Assembly: GCA_937901085.1 (NCBI GenBank)
Contig: CALCHQ010000034.1
Coordinates: 62,001 to 126,000 of the forward strand
Length of the DNA stretch: 64,000 nucleotides
From: an uncultured Verrucomicrobiales bacterium
Lineage (GTDB): Bacteria; Verrucomicrobiota; Verrucomicrobiia; Verrucomicrobiales; Akkermansiaceae
Direction: 5' to 3'
Shown here one piece after another: positions 18,203 to 26,613 of the stretch. The notes below the pieces were generated by a model. The model was not told the DNA's origin. It saw nothing but the letters and a program-made list of their open reading frames with translations, and ran no database searches. Each line of letters begins with the position of its first letter. Position 1 is the first letter of the stretch. The translations under genes and the position numbers were made by a program.

Positions 18203-19462
18203 ATGGATTTCATTAAGGTTAATTCAGTATTTGCCAAGGGCGGGATACTCCGGATTGGTTATGAAATAAGTCCGGCGCTGGAACCGTATTTTACCACAGC
18301 GCGTGTATTTGAGGTGGAATATTCGGAAGATATTTCCACTGTGCCGGAAAGCGTACTCGTGATTCCCTTTGTGTGCAATGTGCTGCCCATCGCCTGGCTG
18401 GCAGATGCTACTTTGGAGATTCCCCTGCTGGATAAGGAATTTTATGAGGGAATTTCCGGCGTGTTGGAGGGCTACAGGAATATGTCGCCCATGCTGGAGT
18501 TCAAGGGCTCGGTCAAGGTGGGAGAGCTGGTGGATAACAGCTATACGCCTTCTGATCAGGTTGGTGCCCTCTTCAGCGGTGGGGTGGATGCCTTTGCCAC
18601 GCTTATTGCCCATGCTGACGAAAAGCCCAGGCTGGTGACTCTCTGGGGGGCTGATGTTAAATTGACAGATACGGAGGGTTGGGAACGCGTGAAACAGCAT
18701 GCTGAAGATACATGCCGTGAGTTTGACTTGGCTGCTCCCCTGCTGGTGCGTTCTAATTTCCGTCTGCAGGTGAATGAAGGGCCTCTGGGCGTATTGGTAG
18801 CAGCCAGCGGAGATGGTTGGTGGCACGGCTATCAGCATGGTATCGCCCTGCTGGGGCATGCTGCGCTGGTGGCTTATCTGGAGCGTTGGAAAACTCTTTA
18901 TATTGCCAGTTCCTTCACCCCGGATAACAAGACCATTTGTGCCAGTGATCCTACCATTGATAATCAGTTGCATCTGGTCAGCACCCGCGTGTGGCACGAC
19001 CAGTATGAATACCACCGCCAGCAGAAGGTGGGGCATATTGTAGACCATTGCCGGACAATGGGACGCAAGGCTATGCTGCGTGTGTGCTGGATTACCTCCG
19101 GGGGTACCAACTGCTGCGTGTGCGAAAAATGCCAGCGTACTATCTTTGCCCTGTTGGCAGAGGGCGAAGACCCGGTGGATTATGGTTTCTCTGCATGGCG
19201 GACCGGAATTGCCGGTACCAGGAGCTGGACGCCGCGGTACTGTCGCCATACTCCCCGTCACCGCAAGGTGTATGCCCAGATTCAGGCCCGATTCAGAGAG
19301 ACGCTGGCATATAAGGATGACCCGGCTATCAATTGGTTCTACAAGGTGGATTTTTACCAGACTCCGACTATTGGAGACAAGTTGAGAACCTTGATGGAGA
19401 AAGGTAACTCCTTTGTTCGCCGTTGTCTGCGTTTTGCCAGACGCAGACTAATCGGTAAATGA
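18203..19462 (+). CDS. PP-loop ATPase-like protein in polysaccharide locus
   Basis: No precise family name can be given. The 419-residue protein contains a PP-loop (N-type ATP pyrophosphatase) motif, ALFSGGVDAFATL, at about residues 122-134. Near residues 305-315 it has a cysteine cluster (CCVCEKC) followed by QRT, resembling the arrangement in QueC-type enzymes that adenylate a carboxylate or amidate a substrate. Basic helices end the protein. In this setting it may amidate or otherwise modify a sugar acid or carrier-linked precursor; this is inference. I chose ATG 18203 over an in-frame TTG at 18188 that abuts the flippase stop. A terminator follows at 19483. Confidence 0.65.
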   Translation: MDFIKVNSVFAKGGILRIGYEISPALEPYFTTARVFEVEYSEDISTVPESVLVIPFVCNVLPIAWLADATLEIPLLDKEFYEGISGVLEGYRNMSPMLEFKGSVKVGELVDNSYTPSDQVGALFSGGVDAFATLIAHADEKPRLVTLWGADVKLTDTEGWERVKQHAEDTCREFDLAAPLLVRSNFRLQVNEGPLGVLVAASGDGWWHGYQHGIALLGHAALVAYLERWKTLYIASSFTPDNKTICASDPTIDNQLHLVSTRVWHDQYEYHRQQKVGHIVDHCRTMGRKAMLRVCWITSGGTNCCVCEKCQRTIFALLAEGEDPVDYGFSAWRTGIAGTRSWTPRYCRHTPRHRKVYAQIQARFRETLAYKDDPAINWFYKVDFYQTPTIGDKLRTLMEKGNSFVRRCLRFARRRLIGK

Positions 19463-19482
19463 GGTTTTGCAATAAGATGAGT

Positions 19483-19521
19483 CAGCAGGCTTTAACCCGG
19501 AGTTAGAGCCTGCTGCTTTTT
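19483..19521 (+). terminator. terminator after the flippase/PP-loop pair
   Basis: CAGCAGGCT plus TTAAC pairs with GTTAG plus AGCCTGCTG (one G-T pair) around a 5-base loop, followed by TTTTT at 19517-19521. Confidence 0.8.
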
Positions 19522-19597
19522 CTCCCCATTCGCGAAAATAACCTCAAAATCTATCCGTCTGGGGTGAAAGGAACAGCAGGGATAACGTATATTATGC

Positions 19598-19627
19598 TTG
19601 CTAATGCGGTCGGGAGTTTGATATACT
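19598..19627 (+). promoter_or_regulatory. promoter of the 19653-22880 glycosyltransferase operon
   Basis: TTGCTA (19598-19603), an 18-base spacer and TATACT (19622-19627), about 25 bases before the ATG at 19653. Confidence 0.6.
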
Positions 19628-19652
19628 GCCGGGAGCGTAGCGTGTTGATGAA

Positions 19653-20717
19653 ATGATGCAGAATGCGGAAATAGCAGCTGAACCAGTCGGCCTGGAATAT
19701 CTTGAGCAGGTGCTTCGAACGCTGGGGGTATTTTATTATTGGCCGAATGAGGGGAATCTGGGGGACTATCTTATTGCAGAGGCCACCCGGCAGGTGTTTC
19801 GAGAGATGGGGCTGGAATGGAAGGAATATGAACCAGGAAAAATGCCCGGGGAGGCAGAATATAATCTGGTTTATGGAGGCGGGGGGCGGTTTGTGCATCA
19901 TTGGGGTGGAATGGAGCTGTTTGAGGAGCACCTGACCCGTTCTCAGGTGCAACGGTGTGTGGTATTGCCTCACAGTATAAATGGTGTGGACGCTTATGTT
20001 CAGGCTCTTGATGAGCGACATACTGTGTTCTGCAGAGAGTTGAGAACGTTGGAATATTGTCGCGGCTTAAATCAACGGGCGTCCTTTGTTCTGGCTCATG
20101 ACCTGGGTATATCCCTTCGGGTGGAACAGTTACCCTCGCTCGATTGTTTACCTGTTTTGGATGCAGACGCTACTGCTGAGGCCGCCCGACAGTACGAGTT
20201 ACTGAATGGGACTGCAGCAAGAAGGTCATTCCGGAGTATGCGTCTGGCAACTGTTGAATCCCTCTCCAGCTGCAGAAAAGTGGCTTTTGTGCTGCGTACA
20301 GATCGAGAAAAAAATGAGCATATGAAAAGCGACTTATCATATGATTTGTCCCGTTTTTATAGTGCCAGCTGTAAAGAAACGCCATATACTGCATTGCTGG
20401 TGCGTTTTATGGCGGATTGCCTTAGTGTGCCGGACGTCGTGGTGACAGATAGATTGCATGTTGCTATTATGGCAATGCATATGGGTAAGGATGTCTACAT
20501 GCTGGATAATGATTACGGCAAGCTGAGCGGGGTGTATGAAGTGTCGTTGAAGAATCGGACAAATGTGCATCTTATATTGCCGGGTGAGCCGTGGCCAGAA
20601 GAACTGACTACTGCGTGGGAGCGTCTGAATGCACCGTGGCGGCGCATGTTGTACTTGTTGCCGGAAAAACTGTGGAAAAAGGCAAAGCAGGTGCTGAAAA
20701 AACTGCTGAGAAGATGA
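19653..20717 (+). CDS. polysaccharide pyruvyltransferase family protein
   Basis: Predicted cytosolic enzyme that transfers a pyruvate ketal from phosphoenolpyruvate onto a sugar of a surface glycan. The 354-residue protein has the family's N-terminal NEGNLGDYLIAEA and VYGGGGRFVHHWGG motifs and the C-terminal VVVTDRLHVAIMAMHMGKDVYMLD segment (the D-R/S-x-H-x-x-I motif). It starts with ATGATG 25 bases after a promoter and overlaps the following glycosyltransferase by 4 bases (ATGA). A second member of this family is encoded at 24191-25294. Confidence 0.87.
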   Translation: MMQNAEIAAEPVGLEYLEQVLRTLGVFYYWPNEGNLGDYLIAEATRQVFREMGLEWKEYEPGKMPGEAEYNLVYGGGGRFVHHWGGMELFEEHLTRSQVQRCVVLPHSINGVDAYVQALDERHTVFCRELRTLEYCRGLNQRASFVLAHDLGISLRVEQLPSLDCLPVLDADATAEAARQYELLNGTAARRSFRSMRLATVESLSSCRKVAFVLRTDREKNEHMKSDLSYDLSRFYSASCKETPYTALLVRFMADCLSVPDVVVTDRLHVAIMAMHMGKDVYMLDNDYGKLSGVYEVSLKNRTNVHLILPGEPWPEELTTAWERLNAPWRRMLYLLPEKLWKKAKQVLKKLLRR

Positions 20718-21796
20718 CCCCGCTGTTATCAGTCATTGTTCCTGTGTACAATACGGCTCCGTGGTTAGCGCGGTGCTTGGACAGCATCTGCTCGCAAAGT
20801 TACCAGAATTTGGAAATCCTGTGCATCAATGATGGCTCGACGGACAATTCCGCCGGGATTCTGGCAGAATATGCGGCCAGGGATGCGCGCATCAAAGTGT
20901 TTACCCAGGAGAATGCCGGCTTGTCTGCCGCTCGCAACACCGGGCTGGAACACGCCACCGGCGAATGGGTGACCGGCGTGGATTCGGATGATTACCTGGA
21001 ATTGGATGCGTTTGAGCGGGCGGTTGCGTGTGTGGCTGATGAGGTGGACGTGGTGGCGTTTGGAGTGGTGAAGAAATGGACGGGTGACGTTCATAAAACA
21101 ATGATATTTCAGCAGTTTGAAAGCAATCAGGTGTTGCCGGTGACGGTGGATCTTGCGGAGCGTATCCATGTGTGTTTCTGGAATAAATTGTGGAGGCGGG
21201 CTATAGTTCAGGAACACGGGATACGGTTCCCTCATGGGCTGGTGCATGAGGATGATGCGTTTTTTTACCTGTTCCTGCCGCATGCCAGGAAGATTGCCCT
21301 GTGCGATTGCATAGGGTACAATTACATGCAGCGGGAGGGGTCCATCATATATTCCGGGCAGAGCGAGCTGGAGACTTCGTTGCGTTACATGAAGGTCATG
21401 CGCTATGTGTATGATGTATGCCGGGGTAAGGGGGTGGACCCTGTGCAATCGCCCTGGTATCAATTATTTGTGCGGCGTAATTATGCATACCGGATTTCCT
21501 GTCTTTCAGGAGTGCAGAAAGCAGCCTATGTGAGCCAGTTTCATGATATGATGCTGGAGCAGGGGATGCTGCCTACGCATGAAGCCGATTACAGGTTCCG
21601 ATGGATGATTCCTGTTACAGGGTGGAGACGCCTGTTTCTGCAGCGCCGCGCGCATGATGAACGGTGGTGTTTGTTTGGAATCCCGTTCTGGAGCTTTGAG
21701 TACCAGCAAGGGCGCTGTATACGTAGCCGCTTCATTCTGTTTGTGGTTATAAGGAATAAGATGAGAAAGTGGTTTCACATTAATACAAATGAATAA
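20714..21796 (+). CDS. glycosyltransferase family 2
   Basis: Inverting GT-A fold glycosyltransferase expected to add a sugar to the growing repeat unit at the cytoplasmic membrane face. The N-terminus PLLSVIVPVYNTAPWLARCL and CINDGSTDNS are classic GT2 signatures; VTGVDSDDYLEL holds the DxD metal motif and LVHEDDAFF the ED motif region. The 360 residues include a C-terminal basic/hydrophobic helix. A longer frame begins at 20591 inside the pyruvyltransferase gene, but ATG 20714 gives the ATGA overlap and starts at the first GT2 strand. Confidence 0.9.
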   Translation: MTPLLSVIVPVYNTAPWLARCLDSICSQSYQNLEILCINDGSTDNSAGILAEYAARDARIKVFTQENAGLSAARNTGLEHATGEWVTGVDSDDYLELDAFERAVACVADEVDVVAFGVVKKWTGDVHKTMIFQQFESNQVLPVTVDLAERIHVCFWNKLWRRAIVQEHGIRFPHGLVHEDDAFFYLFLPHARKIALCDCIGYNYMQREGSIIYSGQSELETSLRYMKVMRYVYDVCRGKGVDPVQSPWYQLFVRRNYAYRISCLSGVQKAAYVSQFHDMMLEQGMLPTHEADYRFRWMIPVTGWRRLFLQRRAHDERWCLFGIPFWSFEYQQGRCIRSRFILFVVIRNKMRKWFHINTNE

Positions 21797-22880
21797 GATG
21801 GATTACAGCCTGACCATCATAACTGTGTGCTATAATGCTCTGGATAAACTGGAGCGTACGATAGATTCCGTCATAGCACACAAGAAACGCTATCCATTAA
21901 AAGTGGAGCATCTGATAGTTGATGGAGCTTCGACTGATGGGACGCCGCAGCGCTTGAAACAATGGCTGGAGGAAGGAAGGATTGAGGCCTTCGTTTCAGA
22001 GCCGGACGGAGGTATATACGACGCCATGAACAAAGGAATACGCCTGGCTCGCGGCAAAGTGCTGTATTTCCTGAATGCCGATGATACGTTGACGGGGGAA
22101 AACCTTGCGGTGTGCGTGGAGCCGATACTGCGCGGGGAGGTGCAGCATAGTGCCGCGCCTGTATACTTTGATTGTTATGGGGCTGAGAAGATTAGGAATC
22201 CTCAATTTGAATATGTTTATCTGCAGACGCCTTGTTGTCACCAGGGGTATTTTGCGTCTGCTGAACTTTGCCGTGAACTAGGGGGCTATGATACGGATCA
22301 CTACCGCTGCATTGCGGATGCTGATTTTATGTGCCGGGCTTGTACCAGGACGGGTATGCCACGCATCATTAATAAGCCAGTTGCCGTGTATCCGACTACA
22401 GGGTTCTCGCAGAATTGTTCCTTCGTCTATTTGCCGGAATATGTCTGGATGATGGCTGCGTTCTGGCCGCATATTGAGCTTCGCATTAAGGCCGAATGCC
22501 ATTATTCTGCGTTGATTAGCCTGCTGTTGGCGTCGAGGGCTTTTTCCACAGGACTGTGGGTTCTGAAATATGGCCTGGAAAATTCCCATGCAGATTTATT
22601 GCAGACAATCATACGCAGACACATCCGGCATGAAAAATCTTTCAAGCGGAAAATGATGCTGCGTTGGCTGGCTACGTTCTGTATCGGCCGGATTCTTAAG
22701 CATGGCTATGTTTCACCGCTTGTCTTGAAGGTAGCAAAATTGTTTATGCTGATGTCCTCTCTGTCCAAGGATAATCCATACAGTTACCCGGGGATGTATT
22801 CGAGCGTACCTGCTTGGCAAGTCCTTTGCCAAGCCATCAAAAGGCGCGCGTTACGCGCTTTCCGGAATAGTGGTGCATGA
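21789..22880 (+). CDS. glycosyltransferase family 2
   Basis: GT-A glycosyltransferase of the WcaA/WbbL-like group. The N-terminal strand SLTIITVCYNALDKLERTI is followed by EHLIVDGASTDGT, EPDGGIYDAMNKGI and FLNADD (DxD motif). This pattern (VDG..TDGT, SEPDGGIYDAMNKG) is typical of enzymes adding a sugar in colanic-acid-like or O-antigen pathways. It has 363 residues. Its ATG overlaps the preceding gene by 8 bases; a second ATG lies three codons on. It is the last gene of the plus-strand half. Confidence 0.9.
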   Translation: MNKMDYSLTIITVCYNALDKLERTIDSVIAHKKRYPLKVEHLIVDGASTDGTPQRLKQWLEEGRIEAFVSEPDGGIYDAMNKGIRLARGKVLYFLNADDTLTGENLAVCVEPILRGEVQHSAAPVYFDCYGAEKIRNPQFEYVYLQTPCCHQGYFASAELCRELGGYDTDHYRCIADADFMCRACTRTGMPRIINKPVAVYPTTGFSQNCSFVYLPEYVWMMAAFWPHIELRIKAECHYSALISLLLASRAFSTGLWVLKYGLENSHADLLQTIIRRHIRHEKSFKRKMMLRWLATFCIGRILKHGYVSPLVLKVAKLFMLMSSLSKDNPYSYPGMYSSVPAWQVLCQAIKRRALRAFRNSGA

Positions 22881-23051
22881 TTTCTCATGCATGGCTGAGT
22901 AATGCCTGAACGTTTCGTATGTTCAGACGTTACCAACTGAGTTTCTTCATGAAGAAGAACCTCTGGAGAATCCGGTTCGCCAGACAGTTAATATGAGCCA
23001 TGGCTGATTATCGGACTACCGCTACTCTCTGGATAGTGGTATTGCGTGAAC
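22881..23051. other. convergent intergenic region between the two polysaccharide half-operons
   Basis: 171 bases with several weak hairpins (a TTCTTCATGAAGAA palindrome near 22945 and TACCGCTA...TAGTGGTA near 23020-23042), but no stem with a T-run. It is where the two half-operons meet end to end. Confidence 0.5.
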
Positions 23052-24137
23052 TTATTTTTTACACCTCACCCTGAGCTTGCTACTGAAATACTTGCAGTTA
23101 GAGTATAAAAAAGAGGCAATGGTTGCAGGGTAAGCGTATCCGGAACAGATAAGTCGCAGGATGAATCTGACCGCTCTGGCGCCGTGTCGGCTTATATGTT
23201 CCTTTTGACGATGGATGATGGGTTCTATTTCCTTAGATGTAAAAGCTGCCAGTTCACGTATCGTATAGGGTGATTTATATGCCATACATGTGTGCCGGAA
23301 CAAGATGCGCGTTATGGGGCGGTCTATTATATAGTTGCCGGCATAGTTGTTTACGCATTCCAATTTGGAAAATTGGTATAAATCGTTTATGGCTTCGTAG
23401 TTTTTAAGCTGGTTATACAGGAAATTTTCAGGGGAGCGAAGTCCGCTGCCCAGCCCTGTGGCTCTCAACTCCGAAGCCCAGGTTAAGACGCATGCGTACG
23501 CCTGTTCAACGAAAGTCAGCGTTTGAATATATTTAAGATATTCACATACAAAGATTTGGTCTTCCCCTAAAGAGACATCCTGCTTGAAAAGAATGGAATT
23601 ATTGCGTATGATGCTGGTTTTGAATGCTTTTGTAATAACGCAGAAATAGTCATGGTGTCGAGGATTATATTCTTCAAATATCCAGGATATAATGTTTTTG
23701 TTGCCTGACTTCCGGGTTTTGGCGGCATGTTGGAGTGTCTGCAGTGGGAGATGTTCGGCCTCTTCTGCTGAAGTGCTATTCTGGGTATACATTAATAAGT
23801 CAACATTATCTTGTAGAGATTCAGCAATGAGCCCTATTGCATTCGGGAACATAGTGTCGTCTGAATCGATAAAAATAATGTATTCGCCTGCTGCATGCAG
23901 GATGCCTGTATTTCGGGCTGCGCAGACTCCTGCGTTAGCTTGGGTGTAAATCCGTACTTTTGAATGTTTTTCAGCAATCTGGTTGCATACTTCCAAGGTA
24001 TTATCGGTGCTTCCGTCATCGACTATGATGATTTCGAAATCCTCATAACTCGTGTTTAATATACCTTTTATGCAGGTGGTTAGCGTATTTTCTCTGTTGT
24101 ATGCAGGTATGACTGCAGAAATGAGGGGGCGTGACAT
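23052..24137 (-). CDS. glycosyltransferase family 2
   Basis: 361-residue GT-A enzyme with PLISAVIPAYNRENTLTTCI, IIVDDGSTDNT, ARNTGILHAAGEYIIFIDSDD (DxD) and the helix-rich C-terminal region typical of the EpsJ/WaaE-like group. It is the most downstream gene of the minus-strand half, 53 bases after the pyruvyltransferase gene. AT-rich codons (AAT, ATA, TTT) are commoner than in the core genes, in line with horizontal transfer of the locus. Confidence 0.9.
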   Translation of the reverse strand: MSRPLISAVIPAYNRENTLTTCIKGILNTSYEDFEIIIVDDGSTDNTLEVCNQIAEKHSKVRIYTQANAGVCAARNTGILHAAGEYIIFIDSDDTMFPNAIGLIAESLQDNVDLLMYTQNSTSAEEAEHLPLQTLQHAAKTRKSGNKNIISWIFEEYNPRHHDYFCVITKAFKTSIIRNNSILFKQDVSLGEDQIFVCEYLKYIQTLTFVEQAYACVLTWASELRATGLGSGLRSPENFLYNQLKNYEAINDLYQFSKLECVNNYAGNYIIDRPITRILFRHTCMAYKSPYTIRELAAFTSKEIEPIIHRQKEHISRHGARAVRFILRLICSGYAYPATIASFLYSNCKYFSSKLRVRCKK

Positions 24138-24190
24138 AGTGGAGCGTTATGAAAATGCTTAGGATGAATAGTCCTTCCTGGGGATTAGTC

Positions 24191-25294
24191 TCATAAGTTT
24201 GATGTCAGGAAATCATACCCTCTCTTCTGCTCGGAGGCTAGTATGGTATTAACTCGCTCCCAATCTATGGGCGTATGTAGTGTCTCCAGAATTTTTTCCA
24301 GAGACGGTTCTGTAATAAGCCGTGCCGTGAGCCCGAACGTGTTGAACAAAGATAAGAACCGGTCGGCACCTCGATACGTGTTGCCAAGGCAGACAAAAGG
24401 CTTGTTGAAGATGATGGCAAACACGCTGCCGTGGAATGAATCGGTAATCATGTAGTCGCAGTCGCGGATGAGGCGTAACCATTGGCTTACGGTAGGTGCA
24501 TGCCGCCCTCGTCCGACAGGGGCATCAGCATGTCCCATAAGATGCTGATGCTGTAGATTCAACGCATTTGCTACGTCTTTAGATAGATTTGAATTTACTT
24601 CGTTGGCGTCCAGAATGTATGCCGATAACCATGGCGTAACAGGACACCATGTTTTTTCTTTGTCGATAATACCCTGATAGTCATCTTTCGTCAGGAGCAT
24701 GGTTGGGTCGGGCATTTGGACTGCTTTGACTCCAAATACATTCTGGCATATGGAGACACCGCTGTGTTCTCTGACCGACACGGCTTTGAATTCACGCAGC
24801 ATCTGGCCACACATTTTTGTTTCTTCCGGAGTTCCTTCCCATTCATCTGTCCCGAAAGAGGCGGCATAGGCTATGCTTTTGCTGCGCTGTGCCGGTGAGG
24901 CAAAATCAAGGAAATAGAATTCGGGGGTTTTCATCATGCGGCAGAAAATGGCTCGCCATACCTGGTCGCTTCCAACAACAAATGAGTCATTTTGCTCAAG
25001 CTTACCGTATTCGTTTTCATGGTGAAAACGGAGGTCCTTGAATAGCTTGTAGGAAATATGGATTTTGCGTAATATCCCGTTGGCGTTTCGGCTCAGTCGA
25101 AGAGAATATCTGATGAGCGATAAGAGAAACCAGAGATAATTCCATGGCTTATAATCCATGTTTTTCGGCGTGTACCGATACATGTAGGACTGATAGCCAA
25201 GTCGTTCAAGAACGGTATACATGGCGTATGCCTGCAACAAACCGCCATAATTACCCATTAAGGGATGCGTTAAGATGAATTTCTGTTTAGACAT
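24191..25294 (-). CDS. polysaccharide pyruvyltransferase family protein
   Basis: 367-residue member of the pyruvyltransferase/WcaK family. It begins KFILTHPLMGNYGGLLQAYAMY, has FVVGSDQVWR, and ends with CDYMITDSFHGSVFAIIFNKPFVCL, which holds the D-S-F-H-G motif. This subgroup is the one most often accompanied by an F420-hydrogenase-beta-like Fe-S protein, such as the one at 12317, so the two may act on the same precursor. It overlaps the glycosyltransferase at 25287 by 8 bases. It differs from the pyruvyltransferase at 19653, so the glycan may carry two modifications. Confidence 0.87.
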   Translation of the reverse strand: MSKQKFILTHPLMGNYGGLLQAYAMYTVLERLGYQSYMYRYTPKNMDYKPWNYLWFLLSLIRYSLRLSRNANGILRKIHISYKLFKDLRFHHENEYGKLEQNDSFVVGSDQVWRAIFCRMMKTPEFYFLDFASPAQRSKSIAYAASFGTDEWEGTPEETKMCGQMLREFKAVSVREHSGVSICQNVFGVKAVQMPDPTMLLTKDDYQGIIDKEKTWCPVTPWLSAYILDANEVNSNLSKDVANALNLQHQHLMGHADAPVGRGRHAPTVSQWLRLIRDCDYMITDSFHGSVFAIIFNKPFVCLGNTYRGADRFLSLFNTFGLTARLITEPSLEKILETLHTPIDWERVNTILASEQKRGYDFLTSNL

Positions 25295-26468
25295 GGCTTT
25301 GTGTATCGGTAATGCTGTTCAGAAGCGTCTGCCATTCCACAACCAGTCTGCTGATATCGAAAGCCTCCAGGTGTTCTGCTACTGCTTTCATGTTGTTTTT
25401 ATTAGAAACGCCGGATGAAATGGCTTTGTCGAGGGCTTTTGCAAGTGCAGAGGCGCTATGATTTTCAATTCTGGTGCCTATCTGTTTGCCGGGAATGACA
25501 ACAGAAGCAGATGGGAAATCCATGACGATAGGATGACATCCATACACGAGGCTTTCCACGATCACGCAACCAAATGATTCGCTGTCGGATGCTAATACGA
25601 GATATTCCGCACGGTTGTACAAATCTGTTACATCCGATATGCGCCCTAGGAAGCTTACGCGGGGAATATGCCGCTTGCATACCATGTTTTCCAGCTTCTG
25701 CTTTAATACCCCTTCTCCTGCAATTTCTAATTTCCAATCAGGATGCCGATGGCATATACTGGCCCATGCATTGAGGATTTTGTCAACGTTTTTGATTGGA
25801 GATATGTGTCCGGCATATACAATGAGTTTTTCCTTGGATTGAGTATCATAATTCGGACGGATAGAAGAAAATGGTACAGGATTGAGAATCGAAACAATCT
25901 TATTAGATTGAATGCCTGTAAAATCCTTCAGCTGTTGGGCGATGACCGGAGTCACAACGACAACCGCATCCGATAATTGCAGCATCTCACGGTATTGTTT
26001 CTGATAAGAGGCTTTGTGTTTCAGATAGGTAAGATTAATGCCCAGTTTGTAACAGGCGTTAATAAGTAGCCTTTTCAGCCGGGACGAGCAGTTGCCTCGA
26101 AGAAAGTGCTTGATGTAGCCATATACGTCAAAGTGCAGGCAGCTGATGACTTTGGTGCCGTTGAGAATTGAACTGGAAAAAATACCCTGATGACCTGTTT
26201 CCCCTGCAACATGAATCAGGACATCGATTCTGAGGTTGCTGCAGGTATCGATGATGCCTTGTTTTCTTTCCTCTTGTGTTGCGTCTTTGCTGATAAGGAT
26301 ATGAGTTTCCTGAGAGTCCAGCCCGTAGTCGTCATCAGTAGCGTGCGTGGCCATGAAGTATACTGAATGGCCTGCTTTACATAAGGCGTTTGCAACCGTA
26401 TAGGCGACGCGTTCAGTTCCTCCTTTGTGAGGAAGAATAGGGCGAAGGTAAGCAAACAGAAGATTCAT
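25287..26468 (-). CDS. glycosyltransferase family 4
   Basis: GT-B fold retaining glycosyltransferase. The N-terminal domain has LRPILPHKGGTERVAYTVANAL; the C-terminal domain has YAGHISPIKNVDKIL, LEIAGEG, VSFLGRISDVTDLYNRAEYLVLASDSESFGCVIVES, which is the EX7E region (E-S-F-G-x-x-x-x-E), and PSASVV further on. It has 393 residues. It is the first gene of a minus-strand sub-operon, with a TTGACT -35 element and a GAGG sequence 7 bases before the ATG, one of the few plausible Shine-Dalgarno sites in the window. Confidence 0.9.
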   Translation of the reverse strand: MNLLFAYLRPILPHKGGTERVAYTVANALCKAGHSVYFMATHATDDDYGLDSQETHILISKDATQEERKQGIIDTCSNLRIDVLIHVAGETGHQGIFSSSILNGTKVISCLHFDVYGYIKHFLRGNCSSRLKRLLINACYKLGINLTYLKHKASYQKQYREMLQLSDAVVVVTPVIAQQLKDFTGIQSNKIVSILNPVPFSSIRPNYDTQSKEKLIVYAGHISPIKNVDKILNAWASICHRHPDWKLEIAGEGVLKQKLENMVCKRHIPRVSFLGRISDVTDLYNRAEYLVLASDSESFGCVIVESLVYGCHPIVMDFPSASVVIPGKQIGTRIENHSASALAKALDKAISSGVSNKNNMKAVAEHLEAFDISRLVVEWQTLLNSITDTQSHV

Positions 26469-26613
26469 ATAACCTCGGTCATTGTGGCATGTTGAAGTGG
26501 GGAAGTCAAGTTAATTCAAATGAAGTAAGGAATTGAAGCTTTGCTTGTTTTTATCCGCCTCTGGATATGCATTATACTTCTGGACACTATGCTGTGAGTG
26601 TTTCAGCTTTGTT

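Noticed and set aside
20591..20713. N-terminal extension of the family 2 glycosyltransferase
   Set aside because: It lies within the pyruvyltransferase gene in another frame. The ATGA overlap at 20714 is the natural start.
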